A DNA stretch of 39,996 nt from Bacillota bacterium (GTDB lineage: Bacteria; Bacillota; Clostridia; Oscillospirales; Ruminococcaceae). Position 1 is the first letter of the stretch; each line of letters starts with the position of its first letter. The stretch spans positions 1-39,996 of the forward strand of contig JAEWWW010000042.1 in NCBI GenBank assembly GCA_023396215.1. Direction: 5' to 3'. The position numbers and the translations under genes were made by a program. Of the stretch, positions 1 to 8,705 are shown piece after piece. Under the pieces are notes generated by a model. It ran no database searches. It saw only the letters and a list, made by a program, of their open reading frames with translations, and had not been told where the DNA came from.

Positions 1-1224
1 ATCCTCTTTGGCGTAAAGACCGGCTTTGATTTTATCGCGGCCTCCTTTGTGCGCTGTGCCGACGACGTGCTGGCCATTCGCAAAATCATGACCGGCGAGA
101 ACTGCCATCATATTAAGATTATTGCAAAGATTGAAAACGCCGACGGTGTGGAGAATATCGATGAGATATTGCGTGTCGCCGACGGCATTATGGTAGCCCG
201 GGGCGACATGGGGGTTGAGATTCCCCTGCAGGATGTGCCGGTGCTGCAGAAGCTGCTGATTAAAAAGGCTTACAACGCGGGCAAGCAGGTGATTACCGCT
301 ACCCAGATGCTGGAGAGCATGATTAAAAACCCCCGGCCCACCCGCGCCGAAACCAACGACGTGGCCAACGCTATCTATGACGGCACCAGCGCCATCATGC
401 TTTCGGGCGAAACCGCCGCAGGGGCCTACCCTGTGGAGACGGTCAAGACCATGGCCACCATTGCCGAGCGCACCGAGGGCGACATCGACTACCGTAACCG
501 CTTCTTCAAGCGGGATAATCCCGGGCATATCGATGTGACCAACGCCATCTCGCACGCCACCTGCACCACCGCCTTCGATCTGGACGCGGCGGCCATTGTG
601 CCGATTACCATCTCGGGCCAGACCGCCCGCATGGTGAGCAAATACCGTCCGGGGATTCCCATTTTGGCCTGCACCACCAGCGAATTTACCTGGCGGCAGC
701 TCAACCTTTCCTGGGGCGTTACCCCTCTGATGCTGCCCCAGATGAACAACACCGACAAGCTTTTTGAAGCGGCGGTGGCGGCTGCATCGGCCGAAAACCT
801 GGTACAAAGCGGCGACCTTGTGGTCATCTCTGCCGGTGTGCCGCTGGGCGTTTCGGGCACCACCAACCTGATGAAGGTGCACATCGTGGGCAATGTTCTG
901 GTTTCGGGCCACGGCGTGAACAGCCTCTGCCGCGTAGGCACGCTGCGGGTGGCCCAAAACGAGCAGGAGGCCATCGATACCTTTAACCCCGGCGAAATTC
1001 TGGTCATCAAGCAGACCAGCAACAATATTTTGCATCTGCTCAAGCAGGCCGCCGGTATCATCACCGAGGAGGACGGCTTGAATTCCCACGCCGCAGTGGT
1101 GGGCCTCACCCTTGACATTCCTGTTATTGTTGGCGCTAAAAACGCTACCTCTATGCTCCGGTCGGGCACAACCGCCAAGCTGGATACGGCAAGAGGCATC
1201 GTTTGTAATTCGTCAATTAAATAA
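1..1224 (+). CDS. pyk: Pyruvate kinase, 3' part (5' end outside the window)
   Basis: Transfers phosphate from phosphoenolpyruvate to ADP, the last step of glycolysis, in the cytoplasm. The frame is open from base 1, so 407 residues are visible and the N-terminus is missing. The barrel signatures GDMGVEIP, MLESMI, TRAETNDVANA and MLSGETAAGAYPVE are intact. The last ~80 residues are the extra PEP-utilising, phosphohistidine-type domain (SHAAVVGLTLDIPVIVGA) found on pyruvate kinases of Bacillus and relatives. That long form is about 585 residues, so roughly 175 are off the edge. The sortase gene follows 93 bases later on the same strand with no obvious terminator between, so co-transcription is possible. 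Confidence 0.96.
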   Translation: MLFGVKTGFDFIAASFVRCADDVLAIRKIMTGENCHHIKIIAKIENADGVENIDEILRVADGIMVARGDMGVEIPLQDVPVLQKLLIKKAYNAGKQVITATQMLESMIKNPRPTRAETNDVANAIYDGTSAIMLSGETAAGAYPVETVKTMATIAERTEGDIDYRNRFFKRDNPGHIDVTNAISHATCTTAFDLDAAAIVPITISGQTARMVSKYRPGIPILACTTSEFTWRQLNLSWGVTPLMLPQMNNTDKLFEAAVAAASAENLVQSGDLVVISAGVPLGVSGTTNLMKVHIVGNVLVSGHGVNSLCRVGTLRVAQNEQEAIDTFNPGEILVIKQTSNNILHLLKQAAGIITEEDGLNSHAAVVGLTLDIPVIVGAKNATSMLRSGTTAKLDTARGIVCNSSIK

Positions 1225-1317
1225 GACCGCTCACGGAATTCCGAACAGGCGAATTGCCGCCGCGAGGGTGTTCCGCAGGGGGTCTGACAAATTTCAGTAC
1301 AGAAAAGGTGTATTGCG

Positions 1318-2172
1318 ATGAAGTTTTTGAACAGAAACCTGAAGGTAATCATATCTCTGCTGCTGGTTATCGCTGTTGTGGCCGCTGTTTCGGCCTGCGG
1401 CGGAAAGCCGGTAGAGGAAAGCTCCAGCAGTTCGGAGGAACCCTCCAGCCAATCGGAACCTTCCTCTGAGTCGGAATCCGAAAGCGCGCCGGAACAGGAG
1501 CTGCCGGAAAACGCGCCCACCGAAAGCTTTATGCAGAAGATTGTTAGCGCTTATGCCAAGAATGACGATACTGTGGGTTGGCTTTATGTTCCCAACACCG
1601 ACATCGACGAATCGGTGGTGCAGGCCCCCGATAACGACTACTACCTGCGCAGAAACCTGCAAAAAACCTATGACTGGTACGGCTGCTATTTTGCCGACTA
1701 TGAGTCGATTTTGACCGGCGGCAAAATTTCGCGCAACACCATTATCTATGGGCACAGCATGGACGATAACCCCGACGGCCTGAAGTTTTCACAGCTTAAA
1801 AAATGGCTGAACATCGACTTCGCCCAGCAGAACCCCTATCTCTACTTCTCCACCCCGGAAAAGGATATGGTGTGGAAGATTTTCTCGGTCATGTACACCA
1901 GCACCAAGTTTAACTATGTGGCCGCCGACCCCAACAACACCAATTTTCTCAACATCATCAACGAGGCGAGAAAAGCTTCACAGTTCAACTACGATGTGGA
2001 CGTGAACGCTACCGATAATATTCTGACCCTTTCCACCTGCACCTATGTTTACGGCAAGGAGAACAGCTCGCAGCGGTATGTCATTATGGCCCGTCTGGTG
2101 CGCCCCGGCGAGGAGATGCCTTCGACCATCACCCTTGAAAAGAACCCCGCCCCCAAGCAGCCGGTTCTCTAA
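1318..2172 (+). CDS. srtB: Class B sortase with a lipoprotein-type signal
   Basis: Membrane transpeptidase of the sortase B family, expected to attach proteins to the cell wall or pilus subunits to one another. The catalytic triad is visible: His146 (IIYGHSMDD), Cys241 (LSTCT) and Arg253 (RYVIMARL). The sortase fold covers about residues 70-262. The N-terminus is a hydrophobic stretch ending in VSACGG, which fits a lipobox with Cys27 as the lipidated residue. A Ser/Glu-rich spacer (about 30-65) follows. Most sortases have a plain N-terminal membrane anchor, so a lipid anchor would be uncommon. The start is ATG behind AAAGGTG. No sorting-signal substrate was found in the window, so its targets lie elsewhere. 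Confidence 0.9.
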   Translation: MKFLNRNLKVIISLLLVIAVVAAVSACGGKPVEESSSSSEEPSSQSEPSSESESESAPEQELPENAPTESFMQKIVSAYAKNDDTVGWLYVPNTDIDESVVQAPDNDYYLRRNLQKTYDWYGCYFADYESILTGGKISRNTIIYGHSMDDNPDGLKFSQLKKWLNIDFAQQNPYLYFSTPEKDMVWKIFSVMYTSTKFNYVAADPNNTNFLNIINEARKASQFNYDVDVNATDNILTLSTCTYVYGKENSSQRYVIMARLVRPGEEMPSTITLEKNPAPKQPVL

Positions 2173-2196
2173 AAAGTGAACGAGCCCCCATGGGCT

Positions 2197-2240
2197 AAAA
2201 AACAGCCTGACCGGCAGATACCGGGCAGGCTGTTTCTTTA
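2197..2240. terminator. Rho-independent terminator after the sortase gene
   Basis: AACAGCCTG (2201-2209) pairs with CAGGCTGTT (2226-2234), with A residues before and TTTCTTT after. It can stop plus-strand transcripts from the sortase gene. The A run on the left means it could also serve the converging GGDEF-EAL gene. Confidence 0.85.
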
Positions 2241-2334
2241 CTTTAAGATGCGGGCCGGTGTGGAAAGCGGCCCCTATCAGACTCCCTTGCACGCATGGGG
2301 GGCTGCCGCAGATAAGCTATCCCCCGCCCCCGGC

Positions 2335-4473
2335 CTACCGGACAGGCTCGAAGAGGTCGAACTGGGTGGCGGCGACATGCTCGCAGGCATATTGCCGGGC
2401 CTGCTCCCCAGGCAGGGGCTTGCTGAAGAGGTAGCCCTGCGCAATTTGGCACTTGCTGCGCACCAGATAATCCAACTGGGACTGGGTTTCCACCCCTTCG
2501 GCCACCACCGTCATGCCCATTCTGCGGCCTATCATCACAATGCCGTCCATAATTGAGCTATCCTGCCAGTGCTCGCTGATGCTGTCGGTAAAGGTTTTAT
2601 CAATTTTCAGGGTACTGATGGGCAGTTGGTCAAGGTAAGCCAGCGAGGAGTAGCCCTTGCCGAAGTCGTCCAGCGCCAGACTGACGCCGCACTCCTCCAG
2701 CCACTCCAGCTTTTGGCGGATGGTTTCGTAGGTTTCCATCAGGATGGATTCGGTGATCTCCAGCCCCAGATATTGGGGCTCCAGGTTGGCCCCGGCCAGC
2801 GCCGAGGTGACGGTCTGGGTGAAGTCGTTTTGCAGCAATTGCAGCATCGAGATATTGACCGATATGTTCAGACCGGTGCAGCCCTGCTCGTGGAGAGATT
2901 TAATAAAAAGGCAGGATTGTCGCAATACCCACTCGCCGATGGGCATAATGAGGTGTGTATCCTCTGCAACCCGTATGAACTGCTCGGTATCCACCCGGCC
3001 CAGTGTGGGGCTGTGCCAGCGCAGCAGCGCCTCGAAGCCCGCCAGCTTGCCGGCGAGGATATTGATTTGGGGCTGGTAGTAAATCTCCAGCTCCCCGTTT
3101 TCCAGCGCCGAGCGCAGGTGCTTTTCGATATCCATACGGCGGTTGACCCGCTCGCGCATGCTGTTGTCGTAGCGCATATAGCAGTTTTTGCCCGCTGCCT
3201 TGGCCCCGTAGAGGGCGATATCGGCGCATTGCAGCAGCTCGTCCGCGCTTTCACCGTCGCTGGGGTAAAGCGAGATACCGATGCTGACGGTGGTATGCAC
3301 CAGCGTGTTGCCGATGGACAGGGGCGCCTGAAAGCACTGCAGCAGCCGGGTGGTAATGTTTTCGATTTCACTGTAATGGCGGTACCCTTGCCAGATGATG
3401 AACTCGTCTCCACCCAGCCGGTAGACGCAGCGGGAGCTGCCCAGCACCGAAACCAGCCGGTTGCCCACCCCGATAATGAGCTGGTCGCCGTAGGGGTGGC
3501 CCAGCGTATCGTTAATCAGCTTGATGTTATCGGCATCGATGAACAGCACCGCCACCTTTTCGTAACGCTGCTCGTAGAGGCAGTCTCTAAGGTTTTCATA
3601 CAGCAGGGTGCGGTTGGCAAGGCCGGTGAGGGGGTCGTAGTAGGCCACCTGCCGCAGCTTTTCCTGATAGGAACGCAGCGACGCATTGCTTTGCTCCAGC
3701 TCTTCCTGCGATTCCTCCAGCAGCATCACCGTTTCCTCCAGCTGCTGCCGCTTCTTCATCAGGCTGTTTTGCTGGTTTTTCATGTCGGTGATGTCGTGGA
3801 AAACCGAGATAACAACCCCCGGCTTGGGCGAGTAGATGTTGACCGTATGCCACAGGTTTTGGCTGATGTTATAATGGTTAAACATCTGGGGCGCCCGGGT
3901 GACGGCGGTTTTGGCAAACAGCCCGAACCAATCCACCTCTTCTGAAACGGGGCGGCAGCATATCCCCCCCAGCTCCCGGCCGAGGATATCCTTTCTGTTC
4001 AGCCGGCAAAAGACCTCGTAGCTGCTGTTGACCATCCGGCATATAAAGGCCCGGGACTTGCCCTGCGGGTCGTACTCCACCTCGTACAGGGCAAAGGCGT
4101 CCGACATCTGCTCGATGACCGCGACGCTGAGCTGCTGCTCGCTCAGCAGGCGGATGTTGCTCTCCTTCAGTCTTACCTCGATGCCCTTGATGACCTTGAG
4201 GGTGGAGCGGAGCAGAGTGAAAATCCATGCCCCCGATACAAAGATAAAAAACCAGCCCTTGAGCATGCTGATATAGATAACCGCCTGCTTATCCCGCACC
4301 AGCTCGGAAACAAGCTCGTCCGAAAGCAGTATCCACGCCCCGCTCAGCGCAACATAAAACAGGGTGATGCGCATAGCGAGCCGCCACGGGACATATTCCT
4401 CATTGATATCCAACAGACGGCTGCCTCCGGCGGGCGGGCCCTGGTTGGGTTCATAGCCTGATTCACTGTTCAT
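2335..4473 (-). CDS. Membrane PAS-GGDEF-EAL cyclic-di-GMP enzyme
   Basis: Bifunctional family: GGDEF domains make c-di-GMP from two GTP and EAL domains cleave it. In this 712-residue protein, two membrane segments (about 35-52 and 66-90) are followed by a PAS-like sensor domain (115-230), a coiled coil (233-275), GGDEF with an intact RLGGDEF motif (354-358), and EAL with GFEALLRW, DDFGKGYSS and VAEGVE. Both active sites look complete. The RxxD inhibitory site expected before GGDEF is not present. The start chosen is the ATG at 4473, with GGAGG seven bases upstream; a TTG at 4494 is in frame but lacks a ribosome site. It is divergent from the type IV pilus operon, so control of pili or surface attachment is the natural guess. 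Confidence 0.93.
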   Translation of the reverse strand: MNSESGYEPNQGPPAGGSRLLDINEEYVPWRLAMRITLFYVALSGAWILLSDELVSELVRDKQAVIYISMLKGWFFIFVSGAWIFTLLRSTLKVIKGIEVRLKESNIRLLSEQQLSVAVIEQMSDAFALYEVEYDPQGKSRAFICRMVNSSYEVFCRLNRKDILGRELGGICCRPVSEEVDWFGLFAKTAVTRAPQMFNHYNISQNLWHTVNIYSPKPGVVISVFHDITDMKNQQNSLMKKRQQLEETVMLLEESQEELEQSNASLRSYQEKLRQVAYYDPLTGLANRTLLYENLRDCLYEQRYEKVAVLFIDADNIKLINDTLGHPYGDQLIIGVGNRLVSVLGSSRCVYRLGGDEFIIWQGYRHYSEIENITTRLLQCFQAPLSIGNTLVHTTVSIGISLYPSDGESADELLQCADIALYGAKAAGKNCYMRYDNSMRERVNRRMDIEKHLRSALENGELEIYYQPQINILAGKLAGFEALLRWHSPTLGRVDTEQFIRVAEDTHLIMPIGEWVLRQSCLFIKSLHEQGCTGLNISVNISMLQLLQNDFTQTVTSALAGANLEPQYLGLEITESILMETYETIRQKLEWLEECGVSLALDDFGKGYSSLAYLDQLPISTLKIDKTFTDSISEHWQDSSIMDGIVMIGRRMGMTVVAEGVETQSQLDYLVRSKCQIAQGYLFSKPLPGEQARQYACEHVAATQFDLFEPVR

Positions 4474-4492
4474 GAGAAGCCTCCATACACGC

Positions 4493-4516
4493 AAGAGTAA
4501 CGCTGGGTCTACTCTT
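4493..4516 (-). promoter_or_regulatory. Hairpin in the leader of the GGDEF-EAL gene
   Basis: A perfect 7-bp inverted repeat (AAGAGTA, 10-base loop, TACTCTT) ends just upstream of the GGAGG ribosome site of the minus-strand gene. It is a possible mRNA structure affecting translation. There is no T tract, so it is not a terminator. Confidence 0.4.
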
Positions 4517-4819
4517 CCGACCGGTTAGATGAGCGGTAACATGCGATGGCTGGACGCATTGCTATGTGTTTACGACGGAGGACAGACGGCTTAAAGCCCC
4601 TCTTTGGGGCGGCTTTTAAGGCCTGTACAAACAAAGATGATTGAAGTTACACGGTCAAAGACAGGTAGGTATAAATAAAGTATCAATTTTATATTGACAT
4701 AATCCGATGGTTATTTCAAGCATATTCGTACAGTTTCATCCATTTTCCGGCCTTTTTCGCACCATAGGCCAAAAGCCTCTGTGCAGGGCTACAAAATTTC
4801 ACTAAATTACAAATTTTTA
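4517..4819. other. Non-coding stretch between the GGDEF-EAL gene and the pilus promoter
   Basis: No credible gene is seen. It contains a GC hairpin (GCCCC-TCTTT-GGGGC near 4596-4610, flanked by CTTAAA/TTTAAG). A second hairpin at 4759-4784 pairs GCAC with GTGC and AGGC with GCCT. A TTGACA at 4694 has no good -10 at normal spacing. I compared the stretch with the class I and II c-di-GMP riboswitch cores and found no convincing match on either strand. Confidence 0.5.
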
Positions 4820-4847
4820 TTGCATTATTGGTGTTTTATCATATAAT
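4820..4847 (+). promoter_or_regulatory. Sigma-A type promoter of the pilus operon
   Basis: TTGCAT (4820-4825), a 16-base spacer and TATAAT (4842-4847) lie in an AT-rich stretch. Transcription should start near 4854, giving a leader of about 130 bases before pilC. The leader begins with the hairpin at 4853-4880. Confidence 0.7.
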
Positions 4848-4852
4848 TAATA

Positions 4853-4880
4853 AAAGGTTTCTTCTAATTAAGAATCCTTT
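4853..4880 (+). promoter_or_regulatory. Hairpin at the 5' end of the pilus operon transcript
   Basis: AAAGG-T-TTCTT pairs with AAGAA-T-CCTTT around a 6-base loop, i.e. 10 bp with one T:T mismatch. It lies at the predicted transcript start, so it may protect or regulate the mRNA. Its role is not known from sequence. Confidence 0.4.
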
Positions 4881-4985
4881 CAATTAACAGAACAGGGCTG
4901 ACAAAAGCCTTTTTGGCGCTGTCGCCGCGTGACCGCGGCCGGCAGCGGGAGCATTGCAAAACTGATGAACAATGAGGTGAAAAGC

Positions 4986-6194
4986 TTGCCTGAATACCGT
5001 TATACCGTGGTAGACGCCGGCGGCAAGGTGCTCAGCGGCAACATCGACGCTGAAAACGAGGACGTCTGCCGCCGCATCATCTCGCAGCGGGGGCTCTACT
5101 GCCTGAGCCTCGACCCCGCCTCGCTGGGCAGCCGCTCTATCAGCTTTGAGGGGCGGCCCCGCCTGAAGCCCAAAGAGGTCAGCGTTTTTTCGCGCCAGTT
5201 GGCCACCATGCTTTCGGCAGGGGTAGGCGTTGTGAAGGGGCTGGATATCCTGCACAGCCAGAGCCAGCGGCCGGCGGTTAAGACGGTGGTGCGCAATGTC
5301 TACGAAGGGGTGCAGCGGGGGCAGGCCTTTTCATCCGCGCTGCGGATGCAGGAGGACGCCTTCCCTTCCCTGTTAATCAACATGGCCGAGGCAGGCGAGG
5401 TTAGCGGTACGCTGGATGTGGTGATGCGGCGGGTGGCCGACAATCTTGAAAAGGATGTAAAGACCGCCAACAAGGTGCGGGGCGCGCTGGTTTACCCTGC
5501 TGTATTGGCGGGGATGACGGTGGCGGTGGTACTGCTGCTGATGGTCTTTGTGCTGCCCACCTTCATCGGGCTTTTTGCCGCCGCCGGGGCCGAGCTGCCG
5601 CTGCCCACCCGGATGCTGATTGCCATCAGCAACTCGATTACCGGCTACTGGTACCTCTACCTTTCGGGGATAGCCGCCCTCTGGCTGGCGGTGCTGAACT
5701 ACCTGAAAAGCAAAACCGGGCGTTACAACTGGGACAAGCTTAAAATGACCCTGCCGGTTTTCGGCAAGCTGAACCTGACGGTGGTCAGCGCCCGCTTTGC
5801 CCGCACACTTTCCATCCTGATGCAGAGCGGTATTCCCATGCTGCGCTCCCTCGAGGTGGTGGGCAAGGTGCTGGGCAACCGGTATATCGAGCAAAAGATT
5901 GAACAGGTGCGCGAAGAGGTTCGGCAGGGTATGGCGCTTTCCTCCGCCATGGGCCGGGCCGGGGTGTTCCCCCCCATGCTGCTTTCGATGATTTCCATCG
6001 GCGAAGAATCGGGTACTCTGGACCAGGCGCTGGAGAAAACCGCCGCCCTGTATGACGAAGAGGCCGACAGCGCCGTCGCCCGGATGATTGGCCTGCTGGA
6101 GCCGATGCTCATTGTGGTGATGGCAATTGTGGTGGGCTTTATCGTGGTGGCCATCATGCTGCCGCTTTATGGTATGATGCAGAATATCCACTGA
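4986..6194 (+). CDS. pilC: Type IV pilus inner-membrane platform protein PilC (GspF family)
   Basis: Polytopic membrane protein that couples the PilB and PilT motors to pilin assembly and removal. The 402-residue product has the usual tandem T2SSF/GspF domains (about 60-190 and 265-390). Each contains the family pattern, seen as SVFSRQLATMLSAGV and SARFARTLSILMQSGIPML, then MAEAGEVSGTLD and ISIGEESGTLDQAL. Three hydrophobic segments lie near 165-190, 215-240 and 370-395. I chose the TTG at 4986 because GAGGTG sits about seven bases before it and the product then begins LPEYRYTVVDAGGK, like other PilC proteins. In-frame ATG (4968) and GTG (4929) lie upstream without good ribosome sites. It is the first gene of the plus-strand pilus operon. 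Confidence 0.93.
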   Translation: MPEYRYTVVDAGGKVLSGNIDAENEDVCRRIISQRGLYCLSLDPASLGSRSISFEGRPRLKPKEVSVFSRQLATMLSAGVGVVKGLDILHSQSQRPAVKTVVRNVYEGVQRGQAFSSALRMQEDAFPSLLINMAEAGEVSGTLDVVMRRVADNLEKDVKTANKVRGALVYPAVLAGMTVAVVLLLMVFVLPTFIGLFAAAGAELPLPTRMLIAISNSITGYWYLYLSGIAALWLAVLNYLKSKTGRYNWDKLKMTLPVFGKLNLTVVSARFARTLSILMQSGIPMLRSLEVVGKVLGNRYIEQKIEQVREEVRQGMALSSAMGRAGVFPPMLLSMISIGEESGTLDQALEKTAALYDEEADSAVARMIGLLEPMLIVVMAIVVGFIVVAIMLPLYGMMQNIH

Positions 6195-6292
6195 CCGCCG
6201 GGTTGGTTTTATGGTTGGCGGCAGCGCGCGCTGCGGCAAAATGACGGGCAGGGGGCATCCCCGGTAAGGCCCGGTGTAAGGAGAGAAGGCCT

Positions 6293-7294
6293 GTGCTTGC
6301 AATTGATATAGGAAGCAAAAAGGTTTGTGTGGCCGAGGGCCGCTCCCGCAAGGATACCGTGACGGTGACCGCCTGCGGCGAGATTGAATACGCGGCCCCG
6401 CTGGTATCGGACGGCAAAATTGAGGACGCCGCTACCCTCGGTTTTTTGATTAACGAGATTATCACCAAGCAGGGGATGAAATCCCGCAAGGCGGTGGTGA
6501 CGGTTAACAGCACCGCCGTGGTGGCGCGGGAGTTTCAACTGCCCAACGTAAAGCTGCCCCGGCTGCACCTGCTGGTGCAGAACGAGATGCAGCTGGTGCT
6601 GGGCAGCAACAACGGGTATGTGGTGGATTTTACCGTCACCGGCCAGACCGACGAGGGCCTGCTGACGGTGCTGGCCTTTGCGGTGCCCGGCGAGCTGGTG
6701 GAGGATTACCGCAGGCTGTTGGAGCAGCTGCGCCTGAAGCCCCACGCGCTGGATTTGCACGCCAACGCCATCTCTAAGCTCTGCTCTGAGGGGGCCATCA
6801 ACGACAACCCGCCGGGGGAGGACAACATCATTCTGGCCGACGTGGGGTATGCCCATATCTGCTTTTACGGCTTCTGCAAAGGCTCCTGCCAGTTTATCCG
6901 CACCGAGGCTTCGCCCCTGCGGGATTTCATCGAGGAGCTGGGCAGCGTTTTTCGCACCGATGTGAACACCCAAACCATGGAGCTGCTGGACCTTACGCCG
7001 GGCCTGACGCTGGAGGACCCCGCGCTGGTGGAGGCAATCGACCGCTTTACCACCCGGCTGGCGGATGAGATTCAGCGTTACGCCCAGTACCTGCTGCTGA
7101 ACTCCTCTTCCAAGAAGATTGCCAAGGTTTATATGGCGGGCGGGGCATCACAGCTCAAAGGGCTGGATGCCGCCCTCTCGCTTGCTCTGGGCATCGAGGT
7201 GCAGCCGCTGCAGAGCGTGGCCGGTTTAAAGCTGCCCGCCGGATGCAGCCTTGCCAAGGTCTGCAACGCCGCCGGGGCGCTGATTCGGCTATAA
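6293..7294 (+). CDS. pilM: Pilus assembly protein PilM (actin-like)
   Basis: Cytoplasmic FtsA/actin-fold protein that binds the PilN tail and links the pilus alignment complex to the motor side. The 333-residue protein starts LAIDIGSKKVCVAEG, the first phosphate loop of the fold. A second Gly-rich segment, KVYMAGGASQLKGLD, lies near residues 280-295 and closely resembles the PilM/FtsA C-terminal signature. The start is GTG behind AAGGAGAG. It lies between pilC and pilN as in many pilus operons, 98 bases after pilC. Confidence 0.88.
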   Translation: MLAIDIGSKKVCVAEGRSRKDTVTVTACGEIEYAAPLVSDGKIEDAATLGFLINEIITKQGMKSRKAVVTVNSTAVVAREFQLPNVKLPRLHLLVQNEMQLVLGSNNGYVVDFTVTGQTDEGLLTVLAFAVPGELVEDYRRLLEQLRLKPHALDLHANAISKLCSEGAINDNPPGEDNIILADVGYAHICFYGFCKGSCQFIRTEASPLRDFIEELGSVFRTDVNTQTMELLDLTPGLTLEDPALVEAIDRFTTRLADEIQRYAQYLLLNSSSKKIAKVYMAGGASQLKGLDAALSLALGIEVQPLQSVAGLKLPAGCSLAKVCNAAGALIRL

Positions 7295-7370
7295 TACGAA
7301 GCTTCCACTTTCTGCCTGGGGGCATTCTGAAAACGCCCTGTGCGGAAGGTTGGCGTGAGGTGAAGGATAG

Positions 7371-7934
7371 ATGATTGAGAAGGATATTAACCTGTTTGAG
7401 GTCAGCCCGGTAAAGAACGTCCGCCGCAAGGGGGGCGGCTCGGTACTGCTGCTTTCCCTCTTTTTTGCGCTGGTGGTGGGCGGCTGCTATGGCTGGCTGC
7501 TCCATCTGCAAAGCGGCGTCGAGCAGGAGGTTGCCCGGATAGAGCAGCAGTTGGCCGACCCACAGTTGGTAGAGGCCCAGCAGCGGCTGAAGGTACAGCT
7601 GGAAAAGTACAACCTGATGTCCCAGTACCATTCGGTGTTGGCCAGCGCCGGGGAAGCCTTTGACCACACCCGGCTGCTCAGCCCCGACCTGATGGGGCAG
7701 CTTACCGGCTGCCTGACCGCCGATACCACCCTGATTGACCTGAACGTTTCTTTGCAGGGGGCAAGCCTTGTGTGCCGGAGCACCAGCTTTTTGGCCCCCG
7801 CGGCAATCGCGCAGGCGCTGGAGCGTCTGGACGCTGTGTCAACCGCCCAGTATGACGCGGTGACCTTTGATCAGGAGAACAAGCTGTACTACTTCACCCT
7901 CGCCTGCAGCTTTGAGGAGGTGACCCTGCCATGA
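7371..7934 (+). CDS. pilN: Pilus assembly protein PilN
   Basis: Bitopic membrane protein of the PilMNO alignment subcomplex. The N-terminus MIEKDINLFE matches the short INL-type motif by which PilN docks in the PilM groove. One membrane helix (about 25-45) is followed by a coiled-coil region (47-85) and a small extracytoplasmic domain. At 187 residues it has the normal family size. ATG start behind GAGGTGAAGG. Its stop overlaps the pilO start by four bases (ATGA), which indicates translational coupling. Confidence 0.85.
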   Translation: MIEKDINLFEVSPVKNVRRKGGGSVLLLSLFFALVVGGCYGWLLHLQSGVEQEVARIEQQLADPQLVEAQQRLKVQLEKYNLMSQYHSVLASAGEAFDHTRLLSPDLMGQLTGCLTADTTLIDLNVSLQGASLVCRSTSFLAPAAIAQALERLDAVSTAQYDAVTFDQENKLYYFTLACSFEEVTLP

Positions 7935-8650
7935 CCATATCCCCGAGAGAACGCATGCTGCTGATTTTACTTTCGGCGGTCATCATCCTTGTGGGCGGCA
8001 GCAAGCTGCTGATATCGCCCCAGTTGGAAAAGCTTTCTGAGCTTGCGGAGCGCCGCTCCGAGGCGCAGTTCCTGCTGCAGCAGGCCGAGCTTGATCTGCT
8101 GCGCGCCCGGACCATCGATCAGGAAACCCGCGCGCTGGAGTCAAAGATTGTGCAGGATTCCGCCCGGTTTTTCCCCACGCTGACCAACGACATGGTACAG
8201 GTTTATTTTGATAATCTGGCGCGGGCCGCCGGGGTGACAATCAGCAGTTTTTCGATGTCGCCCGTAACGGCGGCGCAGGTCGCCAACCCTGCCGCACCCG
8301 GCCCCCGGGTTTCTTACCCCGCCGGTGACGCCGCCCTTCGGCTTGCGCAGCAGGAAGCCCCCGCCGCCACACCATCCCGGCAAACAGGCCCGCAGGATGG
8401 CCTTGTTGAGCTGATGGAGGTTTCGGTGCAGCTGCGGGGCAGCTACGCACAGGCCCTTGCCCTGCTGGGGCAGGTCAGCGGCACCAACCGCACCCTGCGG
8501 GTGGCTTCGGTTTATCTTGCATCGCAGGCGGACGGCACGGTTAACATTCACATCACTGCCCAGTGCTACGGCGTGGCGAAATTTGCCGGCGCCGACAGCC
8601 TCAGCGTCGGTACCCTGCCCCATCCCGAGGGGCAGCAGAACCCCTTCTGA
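7931..8650 (+). CDS. pilO: Pilus assembly protein PilO-like
   Basis: Bitopic membrane protein, partner of PilN. The 239-residue product has one membrane helix near the N-terminus (about 8-26), a coiled coil (30-75) and a C-terminal ferredoxin-like domain (about 160-230) with a VSVQLRGSYAQALALLGQ segment typical of PilO. A Pro/Ala-rich insert (about 115-150) separates the coiled coil from this domain. The assignment rests on size, architecture and the PilM-N-O order more than on sequence identity, which is low in this family. Confidence 0.8.
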   Translation: MTISPRERMLLILLSAVIILVGGSKLLISPQLEKLSELAERRSEAQFLLQQAELDLLRARTIDQETRALESKIVQDSARFFPTLTNDMVQVYFDNLARAAGVTISSFSMSPVTAAQVANPAAPGPRVSYPAGDAALRLAQQEAPAATPSRQTGPQDGLVELMEVSVQLRGSYAQALALLGQVSGTNRTLRVASVYLASQADGTVNIHITAQCYGVAKFAGADSLSVGTLPHPEGQQNPF

Positions 8651-8705
8651 CGCGCGGGCCTTTGGCATAAGCCGCGGCGGCGCCTTTTGAAATGAGGAGA
8701 TCCAT

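Noticed and set aside
1318..2172. A sortase-built pilus locus around the sortase gene
   Set aside because: No LPxTG-like or NPQTN-like sorting signal was seen in any neighbouring protein. The pilins here are type IV, processed by PilD.
4694..4699. A second promoter with TTGACA before pilC
   Set aside because: No -10 of acceptable quality lies 15-19 bases downstream. The TTGCAT/TATAAT pair at 4820 is better.
4517..4985. A c-di-GMP riboswitch before pilC or before the GGDEF-EAL gene
   Set aside because: The spacer is structured and contains GGACGCA, but the rest of the class I core and the class II core could not be found on either strand.
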